NCBI RefSeq assembly: GCF_008806385.1 | Contig: NZ_VZZK01000008.1 | Location: 124,001 to 188,000, forward strand | Reading direction: 5' to 3' | Length of the DNA: 64,000 bases | Source of the DNA: Methylobacterium soli | GTDB lineage: Bacteria; Pseudomonadota; Alphaproteobacteria; Rhizobiales; Beijerinckiaceae | In this document: positions 45,601 to 54,305 of the stretch, one piece after another | How the letters are laid out: every line of letters begins with the position of its first letter | Position numbering within the stretch: position 1 is the stretch's first letter | Notes under the pieces: generated by a model | The model's input: the letters and a program-made list of their open reading frames with translations, nothing else | Database searches by the model: none | What the model was told of the DNA's origin: nothing | Program-made: the position numbers and the translations under genes

Positions 45601-46137
45601 GACATAGAGGTGGTCCTCGCCGAAGGCCTGCCTGAGCTGATCGAGCCGGGCGGCGGCGAGTTCCGGCCGCCCCTGCCGCAGGGCCGCGTCGAGGGGCCCG
45701 GTCGAGCCGCCGGTGAGCGCGATCAGGCCGGCGGCCGAGTCCGCCAGCGCCGCGGCGGCGACGCGGGGCGCCTCGCCGAGCGCCCCGTCGAAATAGGCCC
45801 GGCTCGCCAGCCGCAACAGGTTGCCGTAGCCGACCTCGTCCTGGGCCAGCACCACGACGTTGGCGCTCGGGACCTGTCCGCGCGCCAGCGGGTCGGCCGC
45901 CTCGAAGGCCACCGACAATTGCAACCCGGCGATCGGCTGAATGCCGGAGCCCGCGGCCTTCTCGGAGAATTCGAGGGCGCCGAACAGGTTGTTGGTGTCG
46001 GTGAGCGCCAAGGCGGGCTGCCGGTCGGCAGCCGCGGCCTTCACGATGTCACCGACCTTCAGGGCGCCTTCGAGCAGCGAGTAGGACGAGTGAACGTGGA
46101 GGTGGACGAATCCGACCTCCTTGAGCTGACGACCCAT
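42643..46137 (-). CDS. dnaE: DNA polymerase III alpha subunit
   Basis: A protein of 1164 residues. PHP domain at the N-terminus (FVHLHVHSSYSLLEGA and ALTDTNNLFGALEF), polymerase domain with PDFDIDFCVEGRERVIQYV carrying catalytic aspartates, then RHASTHAAGVVI, GYSLGEADMLRRAMGKK, and the C-terminal helix-hairpin-helix and OB domains. Length and domain order match the replicative DnaE, not the SOS-type DnaE2. The ATG at 46137 is chosen (an ATG at 46212 would add 25 unlikely residues). A 34-residue gene with a LexA-type box lies 205 bases upstream on the same strand. Confidence 0.95.
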   Translation of the reverse strand: MGRQLKEVGFVHLHVHSSYSLLEGALKVGDIVKAAAADRQPALALTDTNNLFGALEFSEKAAGSGIQPIAGLQLSVAFEAADPLARGQVPSANVVVLAQDEVGYGNLLRLASRAYFDGALGEAPRVAAAALADSAAGLIALTGGSTGPLDAALRQGRPELAAARLDQLRQAFGEDHLYVEILRHGLDDQNLVERELLRLADRCGLPIVATNEPFFAKPDDFDAHDALLAIADGRLVSDERRRRLTPRHAFKTRAEMGELFRDLPEALAATVEIALRCAYRVRTRKPILPNFGSVAAADLQGSVPGASGAPALDEPAELRRQAEAGLELRLAQHGTAPGMSEQVYRDRLAFELDVIVKMKFPGYFLIVSDFIKWAKDHDIPVGPGRGSGAGSLVAWSLLITDLDPLRFGLLFERFLNPERVSMPDFDIDFCVEGRERVIQYVQERYGHAQVAQIITFGTLLARGVLRDVGRVLEMPYGQVDKLTKLVPQNPANPVTLAQAIEGEPKLQSAIEEEPIVARLVNIAQKLEGLHRHASTHAAGVVIGDRPLEQLVPLYRDPKTGMRVTQFNMKWVEAAGLVKFDFLGLKTLTMLRCCTDLLKQRGVEVDLASLPLDDPKTYEPMKRGETVGVFQVESAGMRKALCEMQADRFEDIIALVALYRPGPMANIPVYCERKLGRDAGNEAAWYPHPKLEPILKETFGIIVYQEQVMEIAKLLAGYSLGEADMLRRAMGKKIRAEMDAQRERFVKGCIAGGLTKPKADEIFDLLAKFADYGFNKSHAAAYALLTYQTAYLKANHPVEFLAAAMNLDIDNTDKLAEFRQDAQRLKIVVEPPAINASGVTFEVHDGRIRYALAAIKGVGRAAVEAIVEARGDRPFKDLACLARRLNPRHINKRTLENLIAAGALDGIEPDRSRACAAVEPMMKLAQGAAEAESTGIVDMFGGVASADVSLRIPAHDPWPMADKLKREYDAIGFFLSGHPLDEYQDLLGKLRVQTWAEFCRSVRAGTSSVGKVAASVLDRSERRTKTGNKLGIVTLSDQTGHFEAIIFSEGLGHYRDILEPGRPLVLQLQANLEGEDVRARIQTAEPLDQAVARYQKGMRIYLSDERPIGSVQQRLAVRGEGEVSLILLLDGDREVEVKLPGKYQATPQIAGALRAVPGVVQVEVN

Positions 46138-46342
46138 GACCGACCTTGATGTTGGTCGGACAGGATCCGGGCAAGCGGGTCCGGAGTCACCCGGAAAGCG
46201 GGGCGCCGGCATCGATGTCCACCGCCATGTGCCCTGGCGGCATCACAGGTTGCGGGTTCCGGCCGATATCCGGCGCGAGGCCGCGGTTTCCTGTGGGCGG
46301 GCCCGGGAACCCGGAGCCGAATGCGCTCTTTGCAGAATGCCG

Positions 46343-46447
46343 TTAATGGATCGGCGCCAAGGCTACCGCCCAGAGCGCCACAGCCCCCGAGAGGAGCCCG
46401 AACGCCGTGAACTCGACCGCGCCGGTGAGGATCATCCGCTTGAACAT
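46343..46447 (-). CDS. 34-residue single-pass membrane protein behind a LexA-type box
   Basis: An ORF of 34 codons: MFKRMILTGAVEFTAFGL, then a hydrophobic run up to APIH. Two basic residues, then one membrane helix of about 22 residues with small-residue pairs (GLLSGA). GGAG six bases before the ATG supports it; ATGs at 46453 and 46459 would add two or four residues. The GTTC-N7-GTTC box 33 bases upstream is the alphaproteobacterial LexA operator. Its size, membrane nature and control resemble SidA, the SOS-induced division inhibitor of Caulobacter (29 residues). Sequence similarity to SidA was not checked. Confidence 0.6.
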   Translation of the reverse strand: MFKRMILTGAVEFTAFGLLSGAVALWAVALAPIH

Positions 46448-46479
46448 GGGCATCTCCATCTGTTGAGGCCCCAAGTTTT

Positions 46480-46494
46480 GTTCCTGTTTTGTTC
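46480..46494. promoter_or_regulatory. LexA-type (SOS) box GTTC-N7-GTTC
   Basis: GTTCCTGTTTTGTTC on the plus strand at 46480-46494 (GAAC-N7-GAAC on the minus strand). This direct repeat with a T-rich spacer is the operator known for LexA in alphaproteobacteria. It lies 33 bases upstream of the ATG of the 34-residue gene. A possible -35 (TTTACA on the minus strand) lies just beyond it, so LexA would cover the promoter. Confidence 0.7.
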
Positions 46495-46585
46495 TATGTA
46501 AAGCGGGGATACCGGACCGATGCGTCTTATGGTTATGTAATCGTGAACGGATCGGGGCGAAACGCGGCGACAACCCTACGTTAGC

Positions 46586-46611
46586 GTCGCGTCCCCGCGC
46601 GGGGACGCGAC
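46586..46611. repeat. perfect 26-base palindrome
   Basis: The arm GTCGCGTCCCCGC is followed at once by its exact reverse complement. It lies in the 361-base gap between the 34-residue gene and the glycosyltransferase gene, which otherwise holds the LexA-type box and no ORF that I support. It could be a cruciform, a terminator-like hairpin or a protein site. Confidence 0.75.
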
Positions 46612-46808
46612 CGGTGTTCCGGCGCACCCGCTGGACCCTGCGCGTCGGGCAGACCTCGTCCGTTCGCATCGCGACACCGACATCTCGACCATGCCGATAC
46701 AGGGGGGGCCCTCAGGCTTGGGCGGACGGGCTGGCCCCGTTCCGGTCCGCCAGGAACGGCTGCGCACCGGGGCGGGTGCGCGGCCTCCGCAGCGATAGAA
46801 AACCCGTG

Positions 46809-48122
46809 ATGCAGGTGCATCTTGTCGCGATCGGTACCCACGGCGACGTGCTGCCGATCCTCGCCCTGGCCAGCGCCCTGCGGGCCCGGGGACACGCGGT
46901 CGCCCTCGCGGCGCCGGCGCCCTTCGGGCCGCTCGCCGAGCGCGCCGGGATCCGCTTCCACGGGCTCGGCAGCGCGGCGGATTACGAGCGCTTCACCGCC
47001 GAGCCCGATCTCTGGCGCCCCTGGCGCGGGGTCGCGCCGCTCTTCACCTATGTCTCGTCCCTGACGGAGCCGACCTATCGCTGGCTCGAGGCCGGCTGGA
47101 AGCCGGGCGCCGGAATCGTGGTCGCCTCGACCCTGAGCCTCGGGGCGCGGGTGGCGCAGGAACGCCTCGGCCTGCCGCTCGCGACCGTGCACGTCATGCC
47201 CTTCTTCATGGAGAGCCGGATCGATCCCCCGGCGCTGCCGGGCCTGCCGCTGCCGCGCTTCCTGCCCCCGCGGTTCCGGCACTGGGTCGGGCTCGGGGCG
47301 GACAAATACGTGATCGGCCCGGCGGCGCTCCCCGGCCTCAACGCCTTCCGGGACGGGCTCGGCCTGCGGCCGGTGCGACGCCTGCGCCATTGGTGGAACC
47401 TCGCGCCGCGCCTGATCCTGATGTTTCCCGACTGGTTCACGCCGCCGCAGGCCGACTGGCCGGAACAGGCGGTGCAGGTCGGCTTTCCACTGGTCGACCG
47501 CTTCGGCGACACCGCCAGCCTCGATCCGGCGCTGACGGCCTTCCTCGACGCGGGCGCGCCGCCCCTCGTCTTCACCTACGGCTCGGCCATGCGGCAGGCG
47601 CGCGGCTTCTTCGAGACCGCGATCGCCCTGTGCCGCCGCATGGGGCGGCGCGGCGTGCTCCTGGCCCCGCAGGCGGACCAGGTGCCGGACGGACTGCCCC
47701 CCGGGATCATCCATCTCCCCTACGCCCCCTTGAGCCGGCTGCTGCCGCGGGCGGCCGCGCTGATCCATCACGGCGGCGTCGGCACGGTGGCGCAGGCGCT
47801 AGCGGCCGGCGTGCCGCAGCTGATCGTGCCCGTGGCCTTCGACCATTTCGACGAGGCCGCCAGGGTGCGCCGCCTCGGGCTCGGCACCACGCTGAGCCAG
47901 CGCGGCTTCACGCCGGCCCGGGCGGAGCGGCACCTGCGCCGGCTCCTCGCCTCGCCAAGCGTGGCGCGGGCGCTCGCGGAGGCGAAGGCCCGGATGCAGG
48001 CCGAGGACGGGATCGCGGGGGCCTGCGCGGCGATCGAGCGGATGGCGGCGGAGGCCAGCGAGCCGGCGCCCGCCCCGGCACCGACGCCCGCGCCGGCACC
48101 GGTGCCCACGCCGGCACGCTGA
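46809..48122 (+). CDS. UDP-glycosyltransferase (GT1/MGT family)
   Basis: A protein of 437 residues with two Rossmann-like halves. The N-terminus VHLVAIGTHGDVLPILALA is the acceptor side; IHHGGVGTVAQALAAGVPQ near residue 320 and VPVAFDHFDEAARV are the nucleotide-sugar motif of GT1 enzymes. It may glycosylate a lipid or small hydrophobic molecule. The ATG at 46809 is preceded by a GTG three bases earlier. The C-terminus is a proline-alanine repeat (PAPAPAPTPAPAP) of low complexity. No neighbouring gene hints at the substrate. Confidence 0.85.
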   Translation: MQVHLVAIGTHGDVLPILALASALRARGHAVALAAPAPFGPLAERAGIRFHGLGSAADYERFTAEPDLWRPWRGVAPLFTYVSSLTEPTYRWLEAGWKPGAGIVVASTLSLGARVAQERLGLPLATVHVMPFFMESRIDPPALPGLPLPRFLPPRFRHWVGLGADKYVIGPAALPGLNAFRDGLGLRPVRRLRHWWNLAPRLILMFPDWFTPPQADWPEQAVQVGFPLVDRFGDTASLDPALTAFLDAGAPPLVFTYGSAMRQARGFFETAIALCRRMGRRGVLLAPQADQVPDGLPPGIIHLPYAPLSRLLPRAAALIHHGGVGTVAQALAAGVPQLIVPVAFDHFDEAARVRRLGLGTTLSQRGFTPARAERHLRRLLASPSVARALAEAKARMQAEDGIAGACAAIERMAAEASEPAPAPAPTPAPAPVPTPAR

Positions 48123-48282
48123 TGGCCGCGCTCCGACGCTTGAGACCCACCCCAAGGAACGTGTCCGGCTCCGACCGTCACTCCCGCCCAATGCCGGAAC
48201 CGGGCCTGACGGGCAGCGGAGAGGTCAACCTGCGTCTCGTCTCAAGCCTTCGCGCCAGCGAAGCGCCCGAGCGGGCAGGCGC

Positions 48283-48912
48283 TCACGACGCGGTCTGGCG
48301 CAAGATCTCGGCGCGCAAGGCGTCAGGCTGCGGCGTGCCCGAGAACAGCCGGTCGCCGACCGCAACCGAGGGGACCGCACGGATGCCGACCTCTCTTGCG
48401 AGCCGCAAAGCCGCGTCGTGGCGCTCTGCGTACTGCGGCGAGGCCAGCACCGCATCGAGCCCCTGCGGATCCAGGCCAAGCTCCCGAATGATTGCCTTGA
48501 GGAGAGCGGTGTCGCCGATATCCCGATCCTGCTGGAAGAAGGCGCGCAGAACCGCATCGACATAGGCCTCACCCTGGCCGTGCTCGACCGCATATTGAAG
48601 CCCCAGGAAGGCTTTGCGCGTGTAGGGCTGCGGCGAGACGCTCGGCAGGCGGATCGCGATGCCCATCCGCTCGGCGGTCGGGTAGACGCCCTGCTTCCAG
48701 GCGGCGGGGAGATAATCGTCCTCCGGCCGCAAGGTCGGCGTCGGATAGGGGCGCAACTCGAACGGCATCCAAACAATGTCCACCGCGAGCCCCTCGATCG
48801 CGGCGCGAATGACCTCCTTCCCCAAGAGGCAGTACGGGCAGACGAAATCGATCCAGACGCGAAGACGCACCCGCGAGACGTCTCCTGCGGCTGTGCTGGA
48901 TTCCTGGCTCAT
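48283..48912 (-). CDS. DsbA-family oxidoreductase (FrnE-like)
   Basis: A protein of 209 residues. WIDFVCPYCLLGKEVI near residue 22 holds CPYC in the thioredoxin-fold position, and GIRAVPSVAVGDR has the cis-proline. The helical insert and length fit the FrnE/2-hydroxychromene-isomerase-like group, found in the cytoplasm; no signal peptide is present. It probably exchanges disulfides or uses glutathione. The start at 48912 is preferred; the frame is open further upstream to 49020. Confidence 0.82.
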   Translation of the reverse strand: MSQESSTAAGDVSRVRLRVWIDFVCPYCLLGKEVIRAAIEGLAVDIVWMPFELRPYPTPTLRPEDDYLPAAWKQGVYPTAERMGIAIRLPSVSPQPYTRKAFLGLQYAVEHGQGEAYVDAVLRAFFQQDRDIGDTALLKAIIRELGLDPQGLDAVLASPQYAERHDAALRLAREVGIRAVPSVAVGDRLFSGTPQPDALRAEILRQTAS

Positions 48913-49051
48913 ATCCCTCAATTCCCTCGTCCGGCGCAGGCCATGGGCGGCGCCGAACATGCCGGCACCCGACTCAACGCGGACCTCAGGCGGCCAGCTC
49001 ACTCGGCTTGATGGTGGCAATCGGTGGCGGGAGGGCGCGGGGACCCGCGCC

Positions 49052-49765
49052 TCAGGCCAGTTGCTCGATCATCCCGTCGCGGATCGTCACCCGGCGGTCC
49101 ATCCGGGCGGCGAGATCGAGATTGTGCGTGGCGATCAGGGCCGCGAGGCCCGAGGCGCGCACCAGCGACATCAGGATCGAGAAGACGTGGCCGGCCGTGT
49201 GCGGGTCGAGATTGCCGGTGGGCTCGTCGGCCAGCAGCAGGCGCGGCCCGTTGGCGACCGCCCGCGCGATGGCGACGCGCTGCTGCTCGCCGCCCGACAG
49301 CTCCGCCGGCCGGTGCACCAGCCGGTCCTTGAGGCCGAGGAAGCTCAGAAGCTCGGCGGCGCGGCTCCGCGCCTCCTTGCGCGAGAGCCCGCGGATGAGC
49401 TGGGGCATCACCACGTTCTCCTGCGCCGAGAACTCGGGCAGCAGGTGGTGGAACTGGTAGACGAAGCCCATCTCCTCGCGGCGCAGGCGCGTGCGCTCGG
49501 CGTCGCTCATCGCCGCGGTGGGCTGGCCGCCGATATATACCTCGCCCCCGTCCGGCCGCTCCAGCAGGCCGGCGATGTGCAGGAGCGTCGACTTGCCGGC
49601 ACCCGACGGGGCCACGAGGGCCACCAGCTCGCCGGGCCAGATCGCCAGGTCGGCGCCGCGCAGGATCTCGAGGGCGCCCTCGGCCTGCTTGTAGCGCCGC
49701 TCCACCCGGGCGAAGAACAGCGCCGGCACCGGCTGTGCGCCGGCGGGTTCGGGCGTGGTACTCAT
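49052..49765 (-). CDS. lolD: lipoprotein-releasing system ATP-binding protein LolD
   Basis: A protein of 237 residues. Walker A is [13 protein letters not shown] (alanine in place of the first glycine), signature [16 protein letters not shown], Walker [13 protein letters not shown] and the switch histidine in [12 protein letters not shown]. Length and the [26 protein letters not shown] region (motif starts near 100) match LolD. With LolC/E it extracts lipoproteins from the inner membrane for transfer to LolA. It follows lolC by 20 bases. Confidence 0.94.
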   Translation of the reverse strand: MSTTPEPAGAQPVPALFFARVERRYKQAEGALEILRGADLAIWPGELVALVAPSGAGKSTLLHIAGLLERPDGGEVYIGGQPTAAMSDAERTRLRREEMGFVYQFHHLLPEFSAQENVVMPQLIRGLSRKEARSRAAELLSFLGLKDRLVHRPAELSGGEQQRVAIARAVANGPRLLLADEPTGNLDPHTAGHVFSILMSLVRASGLAALIATHNLDLAARMDRRVTIRDGMIEQLA

Positions 49766-49785
49766 CGGCGACGATCCCTTCCGGC

Positions 49786-51108
49786 TCAGCCGTACCGCAA
49801 AGCCTGCACCGGATCGAGCCGGGCGGCGCGCCAGGAGGGATAGAGCGTCGCCGCGAGCGAGAGCAGGAACGCCGTCACCACCACCACGGTGATCTCGGTG
49901 GCGTTCATCTCGGCCGGGATCTCGGCGAGGAAGCGCACGGTCGGGTCCCAGGCGCCCGGGAAGAGCACCCGCTGAATCGGCTTGATGTTGAGGGTGATGA
50001 GGATGCCGAGCCCGAGGCCCCCGAGGGTCCCGACGAGGCCGATCAGCGCCCCGTTGATCAGGAACACCCGCATCACCGTGCCGGGCGTCGCCCCCATGGT
50101 GCGCAGGATCGCGATGTCGCTCGACTTGTCGCGCACGAGGAGGATCAGGCCCGAGATGATGTTGAGCGTCGCCACCACGACGATGAGGCTGAGGATCAGG
50201 AACATCACGTTGCGCTCGACCTCGAGCGCGCCGAAGAAGGTCCGGTTGCGCTGGCGCCAATCGGTCAGCAGCACCGGGCGCTCGGCCGCCATCTCCAGGG
50301 GCTCGCGCATGTCGGCCACGCCGTCGGCATTGTCGAGGTAGATCTCGATCAGGCTGACATCGCCCTCGCGGTTGAAGAAGGCCTGCGACTCGGCGAGCGG
50401 CATGAACACAAAGGTCGAGTCGAACTCGGTCATGCCGATCTCGAACACCGCCTTGACCGCGTAGGCCTTGGTGCGGGGCGCCGTGCCGAACGGGGTGGTG
50501 GCGCCCTTCGGGGTCGAGAGCGTGATCTGGTCGCCCGCCTGCAACCCGAGGGATTCGGCGAGCCGCCGGCCGATGGCGACGCCGGAGCCCTCGTCGAAGC
50601 CCTCCAGCGTGCCGCCGCGGATGTTCTTGGCGATCGCCCCGATCTTGTCGAGGTCCTCGCCCCGGACGCCCCGGACGAGGACGCCGCTGCCGCCATAGGG
50701 CGAGGAGGCGAAGGCCTGCCCCTCCACGAGGGGAATCGCGGCGCGCACCCCCGCGACCTTCGAGAGCCGGTCGGAGAGGTCGGTGTAGTCGGTGAACAGC
50801 TTGTCGATGGGGGTGACGAAGACGTGGCCGTTGATGCCCACGATCTTCGACAGGAGCTCGGTGCGGAAGCCGTTCATCACCGACAGGACGATGATGAGCG
50901 TGGCGACCCCGAGCGCGATGCCGAGCACGGAGAAGAAGGCCACCACCGAGACGCCGCCGCCCCGGCGCCGGGCGCGCAGGTAGCGCCCGGCCAGGATCCA
51001 CTCGAAGGACGCGAAGGGCGGCGTCGCCCCGGCCCGGAAGCCTGCGCCGAGCCCCTTCAGGCGTGCCCCCAGGGCCGTTGCCAAGGCCGCTGTCCCACCG
51101 CCCGCCAT
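49786..51108 (-). CDS. lolC: lipoprotein-releasing system permease LolC/LolE
   Basis: A protein of 440 residues with one N-terminal membrane helix ([19 protein letters not shown]), a large periplasmic domain, and three C-terminal helices of the FtsX type ([19 protein letters not shown] and later). [17 protein letters not shown] and the end [16 protein letters not shown] are family signatures. In many alphaproteobacteria a single LolC/E-like gene forms the permease pair, as seems the case here. It follows proS directly, 7 bases apart. Confidence 0.93.
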   Translation of the reverse strand: MAGGGTAALATALGARLKGLGAGFRAGATPPFASFEWILAGRYLRARRRGGGVSVVAFFSVLGIALGVATLIIVLSVMNGFRTELLSKIVGINGHVFVTPIDKLFTDYTDLSDRLSKVAGVRAAIPLVEGQAFASSPYGGSGVLVRGVRGEDLDKIGAIAKNIRGGTLEGFDEGSGVAIGRRLAESLGLQAGDQITLSTPKGATTPFGTAPRTKAYAVKAVFEIGMTEFDSTFVFMPLAESQAFFNREGDVSLIEIYLDNADGVADMREPLEMAAERPVLLTDWRQRNRTFFGALEVERNVMFLILSLIVVVATLNIISGLILLVRDKSSDIAILRTMGATPGTVMRVFLINGALIGLVGTLGGLGLGILITLNIKPIQRVLFPGAWDPTVRFLAEIPAEMNATEITVVVVTAFLLSLAATLYPSWRAARLDPVQALRYG

Positions 51109-51115
51109 CGCCGCC

Positions 51116-52441
51116 TCAGACGCGCTTGATGCGCGAGAGCAGGTCGACCGGCGACAGGGTCTCGCGCTCGCCGCCCGCCCGGCGCTTCAGCTCGACCTTG
51201 CCCTCCGCGAGGCTCTTGGGCCCGACGATGACCTGCCAGGGCAGGCCGATCAGGTCGGCGGTGGCGAACTTGGCGCCCGGGCGCTCGTCGCGGTCGTCGT
51301 AGAGCACCGTGAGGCCGCCGGCCTCGAGCTGGGCCTGGATCTCCGCGCAGGCGGCGTCGGTCGCGCCATCGCCGGTCTTGAGGTTGATCAGCGCCACGTC
51401 GAAGGGCGCCACCGCCTCCGGCCAGATGATGCCGGCCTCGTCGTGGCTCGCCTCGATGATCGCGGCGACGAGCCGGCTCGGGCCGATGCCGTAGGAGCCC
51501 ATATGGACGGGCCGCTCGATCCCGTCCGGCCCCGCCACCCTGGCGCCCATCGGCTCGGAATACTTGGTGCCGAAATAGAAGATGTGGCCGACCTCGATGC
51601 CGCGGGCCGAGAGGCGGCTCGCCTCAGGCACCTCCGCGAAGGCCTCGGGCTCGTGCATCTCGCTCGTCGCGGCGTAGTGCGAGGTCCAGGCGTCGACGGT
51701 GCCCTGCAGCCCCGCGACATCGTCGAAATCGGTCGAGGCGGGCGGGATCTCGAAATCCAGGTAGGCGCGGTCGCAATAGACCTCGCTCTCGCCGGTCTTG
51801 GCCAGGATGATGAATTCGTGGCTGAGGTCGCCGCCGATCGGGCCCGTATCGGCCCGCATCGGGATCGCGTTGAGGCCGAGCCCCGCGAAGGTGCGCAGAT
51901 AGGCCACGAACATCCGGTTATAGGCGTGGCGGGCGCCGGCCTGGTCGAAATCGAAGGAATAGGCGTCCTTCATCAGGAACTCGCGCGAGCGCATGGTGCC
52001 GAAGCGCGGGCGCACCTCGTCCCGGAACTTCCACGAGATCTGGTAGAGGTTCTTCGGCAGATCCTTGTAGGAGCGCACGCTGCCGCGGAAGATCTCGGTG
52101 ATCACCTCTTCGGCGGTGGGGCCGTAGAGCATCTCGCGCTCGTGCCGGTCGGTGATGCGGAGCATCTCCTTGCCGTAGGCCTCGTAGCGGCCCGATTCCC
52201 GCCAGAGCTCGGCCGATTGCACGGTCGGCATCAGGAGCTCGATGGCGCCGGAGCGGTCCTGCTCCTCGCGGATCACGGCGCAGACCCGGTTGAGGACGCG
52301 CAGGCCCAGCGGCAGCCACGCGTAGATGCCGGCGGATTCCTGGCGGACCAGGCCCGCCCGCAGCATCAGGCGGTGCGAGACGATCTCGGCTTCCTTGGGC
52401 GTCTCGCGCAGAGTGGGTAGAAAGTAGCGGGAGAGACGCAT
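51116..52441 (-). CDS. proS: prolyl-tRNA synthetase (short bacterial type)
   Basis: A protein of 441 residues, class II aminoacyl-tRNA synthetase. Motif 2 region [23 protein letters not shown] (begins near 140), motif 3 [18 protein letters not shown], anticodon domain at the end ([26 protein letters not shown] begins near 370). It lacks the long editing insert of the Escherichia coli enzyme, as is usual in this class. The ATG at 52441 gives the family start [13 protein letters not shown]. It begins a run proS-lolC-lolD. Confidence 0.95.
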   Translation of the reverse strand: MRLSRYFLPTLRETPKEAEIVSHRLMLRAGLVRQESAGIYAWLPLGLRVLNRVCAVIREEQDRSGAIELLMPTVQSAELWRESGRYEAYGKEMLRITDRHEREMLYGPTAEEVITEIFRGSVRSYKDLPKNLYQISWKFRDEVRPRFGTMRSREFLMKDAYSFDFDQAGARHAYNRMFVAYLRTFAGLGLNAIPMRADTGPIGGDLSHEFIILAKTGESEVYCDRAYLDFEIPPASTDFDDVAGLQGTVDAWTSHYAATSEMHEPEAFAEVPEASRLSARGIEVGHIFYFGTKYSEPMGARVAGPDGIERPVHMGSYGIGPSRLVAAIIEASHDEAGIIWPEAVAPFDVALINLKTGDGATDAACAEIQAQLEAGGLTVLYDDRDERPGAKFATADLIGLPWQVIVGPKSLAEGKVELKRRAGGERETLSPVDLLSRIKRV

Positions 52442-52656
52442 GGGAGGCCTTGGCATGTCGGGGGCGGCGGAATGCGGACAGCCGCGCCCGGGCACACAAC
52501 ACATTGCTTCGGGAAAACACAAGCACCGCGGCGCCGACGCGGTGCCGCGTGGCCATTTCGGCGGCCGAACGAGCCATTCTGGCCCAGTGGTTCGGGAAAA
52601 TCAGGGAAGCTTGACGCTTTCCCGGCAGAAAAACGCAAATTTCTGCCACGAGGCGG

Positions 52657-52685
52657 GTGACAACACGAATTCTTATTCCTATAAG
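52657..52685 (+). promoter_or_regulatory. sigma-70-type promoter GTGACA-N17-TATAAG
   Basis: GTGACA at 52657-52662 and TATAAG at 52680-52685 with a 17-base spacer, in an AT-rich patch of the proS-MFS gap. It points into the 150-base stretch that ends at the strong terminator at 52814-52846. One of the best promoter matches I noticed in the window. Confidence 0.5.
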
Positions 52686-52689
52686 CGAG

Positions 52690-52840
52690 CCCGTGATGGT
52701 TGCACCGCCCGCAAGAGGCGACGCACGGTCCGGGTCTTGGGAGGAACATCCAGCCGCCACGCAGTCAATGCGTCGGATAATTCAAGGCTGAGCCAGATTT
52801 CTACTCGCTTGAAAAGCAAGGCACCGCGCCTTGCTTTTTT
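52690..52840 (+). ncRNA. candidate small RNA (unknown family)
   Basis: A stretch of about 150 bases between a promoter-like pair and an intrinsic terminator, on the strand opposite to both neighbouring genes. It has no ORF of note. Short hairpins can be drawn (CGCC-N7-GGCG near 52707-52720 and ACGCA-GTCAA-TGCGT near 52760), and AAGCGAG at 52683-52689 can pair with CTCGCTT at 52804-52810. I compared it by eye with 6S, 4.5S, RNase P and tmRNA and found no match. Confidence 0.45.
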
Positions 52841-52846
52841 GTTTTT
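52814..52846 (+). terminator. intrinsic terminator (hairpin plus T-run)
   Basis: AAGCAAGGC (52814-52822), loop ACCGC, GCCTTGCTT (52828-52836), then TTTTGTTTTT. On the plus strand the T-run is long; on the minus strand only TTTTC follows, although an A-tract makes weak bidirectional use possible for the MFS gene ending at 52883. It is the clearest intrinsic terminator in the window. Confidence 0.85.
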
Positions 52847-52882
52847 GGAGGCCCCCACGCCGCCGGGCCGGTGCCGGCGCAC

Positions 52883-54208
52883 TCAAGCCGCCATCGCCCG
52901 GGTGGACTCGGCCTCCGGGCCGGCCGCGCCCTCGCGCAGGTTGGCGAGCGCGTAGACGGCGATGCAGAGGTAGCAGAGAACCGGGGCGCCGAGCGCCGCG
53001 CTCAGGCCGACATGGTCGGCCAGGAGCCCGGTGGCGACCGGCACCACCGCGCCGCCCACGATAGCGACGCAGACAATGCCGGCCCCCTGCGCCGTGCGCT
53101 CGCCGAGCCCCTCGATCGCCATCGCGAAGATCGTCGGGAACATGATGGCGTTGGCGAGCCCGACCGCCAGCAGGGTCCAGGCCGCGAACGGGCCGTCGGA
53201 GAGACCCGAGACCGTGGCGAGGAGCCCCGCCGCCAGCGCGCAGGCCGCGAGCGCCGCCCCGGCCCGGACGTAGCGCAAGACGACGCTGCCGACGACGCGG
53301 CCGACCAGGGCGCCACCCCAATAGACGCTGAGCAGGTGCCCGGCACTGGCCGGATCGGCCCCGAGGACGCGGGGCTGCTCGAGATAGCTCACCATCAGGG
53401 TGCCGATGGCGACCTCCGCGCCGACATAGAGGAAGATCGCCAGCGCCCCGAGGGCGAGGCGCGGCCGGCGCAGCAGATCGAGGCCGAGCCCCAGCGCCGG
53501 CCGCGCCCGCGCATCCTCGCGCAGCCAGGAGCGCAGGCACCAGAACAGGATCGCGAGCCCGATCAGGACCCCGGCGATGACGAGGAACGGCGTCTGCAGC
53601 ACCGCGGCCTCGGCCTGACGGGCCGCCGCCAGCGCCGCCGGCGAGAGGGTGGCGGGGTCGAGCGGGGTCTGGGTCCCGCGCGAGAGGATCGCCCAGGCGC
53701 CGATGGCCGGGCCGACCGTGGTGCCGAGCGCGTTGAAGGTCTGGGCCAGCGTCAGCCGGCTCGGCGCCTGCGCGGCGGGGCCGAGCCGCGTCACCAGGGG
53801 ATTGGCCGCCACCTGCAGCACCGCGATGCCCGACGCCATCACGAAGAGCGCCAGCAGGAAGAGGGGGTAGAGGCCGATCCGCGCGGCCGGCGTGAACATC
53901 AGGCCGCCCAACGCCATCACGGCGAGCCCGAGGACGAGGCCGCGGATATAGCCGATGCGGGCGACCAGCAAACCCGCCGGCAAGGACACGATGGCGTAGG
54001 CGAGGAAGAAGCAGAACTGCGTCAGCGTCGCCTCGGCGTAGCTCAGGGCGAACAGGCCCTTGAGCTTCGGCGTGATGATGTCGACCAGGACGGTGGCGAG
54101 CCCCCAGGTGAAGAACAGGGCCAGCATGATGGGCAGGAGCAAGCGGCGCCGCCCGTCCGTCGCCTCGCCGCCAGCGCCCTCGTCCGCCGCGCGCGCCGGT
54201 GGCAGCAT
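52883..54208 (-). CDS. sugar MFS transporter (FucP/GluP type)
   Basis: A protein of 441 residues with 12 membrane segments. The first, LALFFTWGLATVLVDIITPKLK, and the loop ASGIAVLQVAANPLVTRLG are typical of the fucose/glucose-galactose permease group of the major facilitator superfamily. TLAQTFNALGTTVGPAIGA and VSYLEQP segments fit too. It is a proton-driven sugar importer; the sugar is unknown. An intrinsic terminator lies about 40 bases past its stop. DUF1467 lies 97 bases upstream on the same strand. Confidence 0.87.
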   Translation of the reverse strand: MLPPARAADEGAGGEATDGRRRLLLPIMLALFFTWGLATVLVDIITPKLKGLFALSYAEATLTQFCFFLAYAIVSLPAGLLVARIGYIRGLVLGLAVMALGGLMFTPAARIGLYPLFLLALFVMASGIAVLQVAANPLVTRLGPAAQAPSRLTLAQTFNALGTTVGPAIGAWAILSRGTQTPLDPATLSPAALAAARQAEAAVLQTPFLVIAGVLIGLAILFWCLRSWLREDARARPALGLGLDLLRRPRLALGALAIFLYVGAEVAIGTLMVSYLEQPRVLGADPASAGHLLSVYWGGALVGRVVGSVVLRYVRAGAALAACALAAGLLATVSGLSDGPFAAWTLLAVGLANAIMFPTIFAMAIEGLGERTAQGAGIVCVAIVGGAVVPVATGLLADHVGLSAALGAPVLCYLCIAVYALANLREGAAGPEAESTRAMAA

Positions 54209-54305
54209 CGGCCCCTCCCCTGTCAGCGGCCCGTCGGCTCAAGGAGCCGCGCGGCCTTGCGGACTTTTGTCGGAGGGGGCTCCCCCCTGTCAATTGCGGG
54301 GCCGT

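Noticed and set aside
42643..46137. SOS-type DnaE2 (because of the LexA-type box upstream)
   Set aside because: Length, full C-terminal domains and gene order match the replicative DnaE; no imuA or imuB genes adjoin.
52690..52840. 6S RNA, 4.5S RNA, RNase P RNA or tmRNA
   Set aside because: The conserved sequence blocks of each were looked for by eye and not found; the 5' and 3' parts do not form the long 6S stem.
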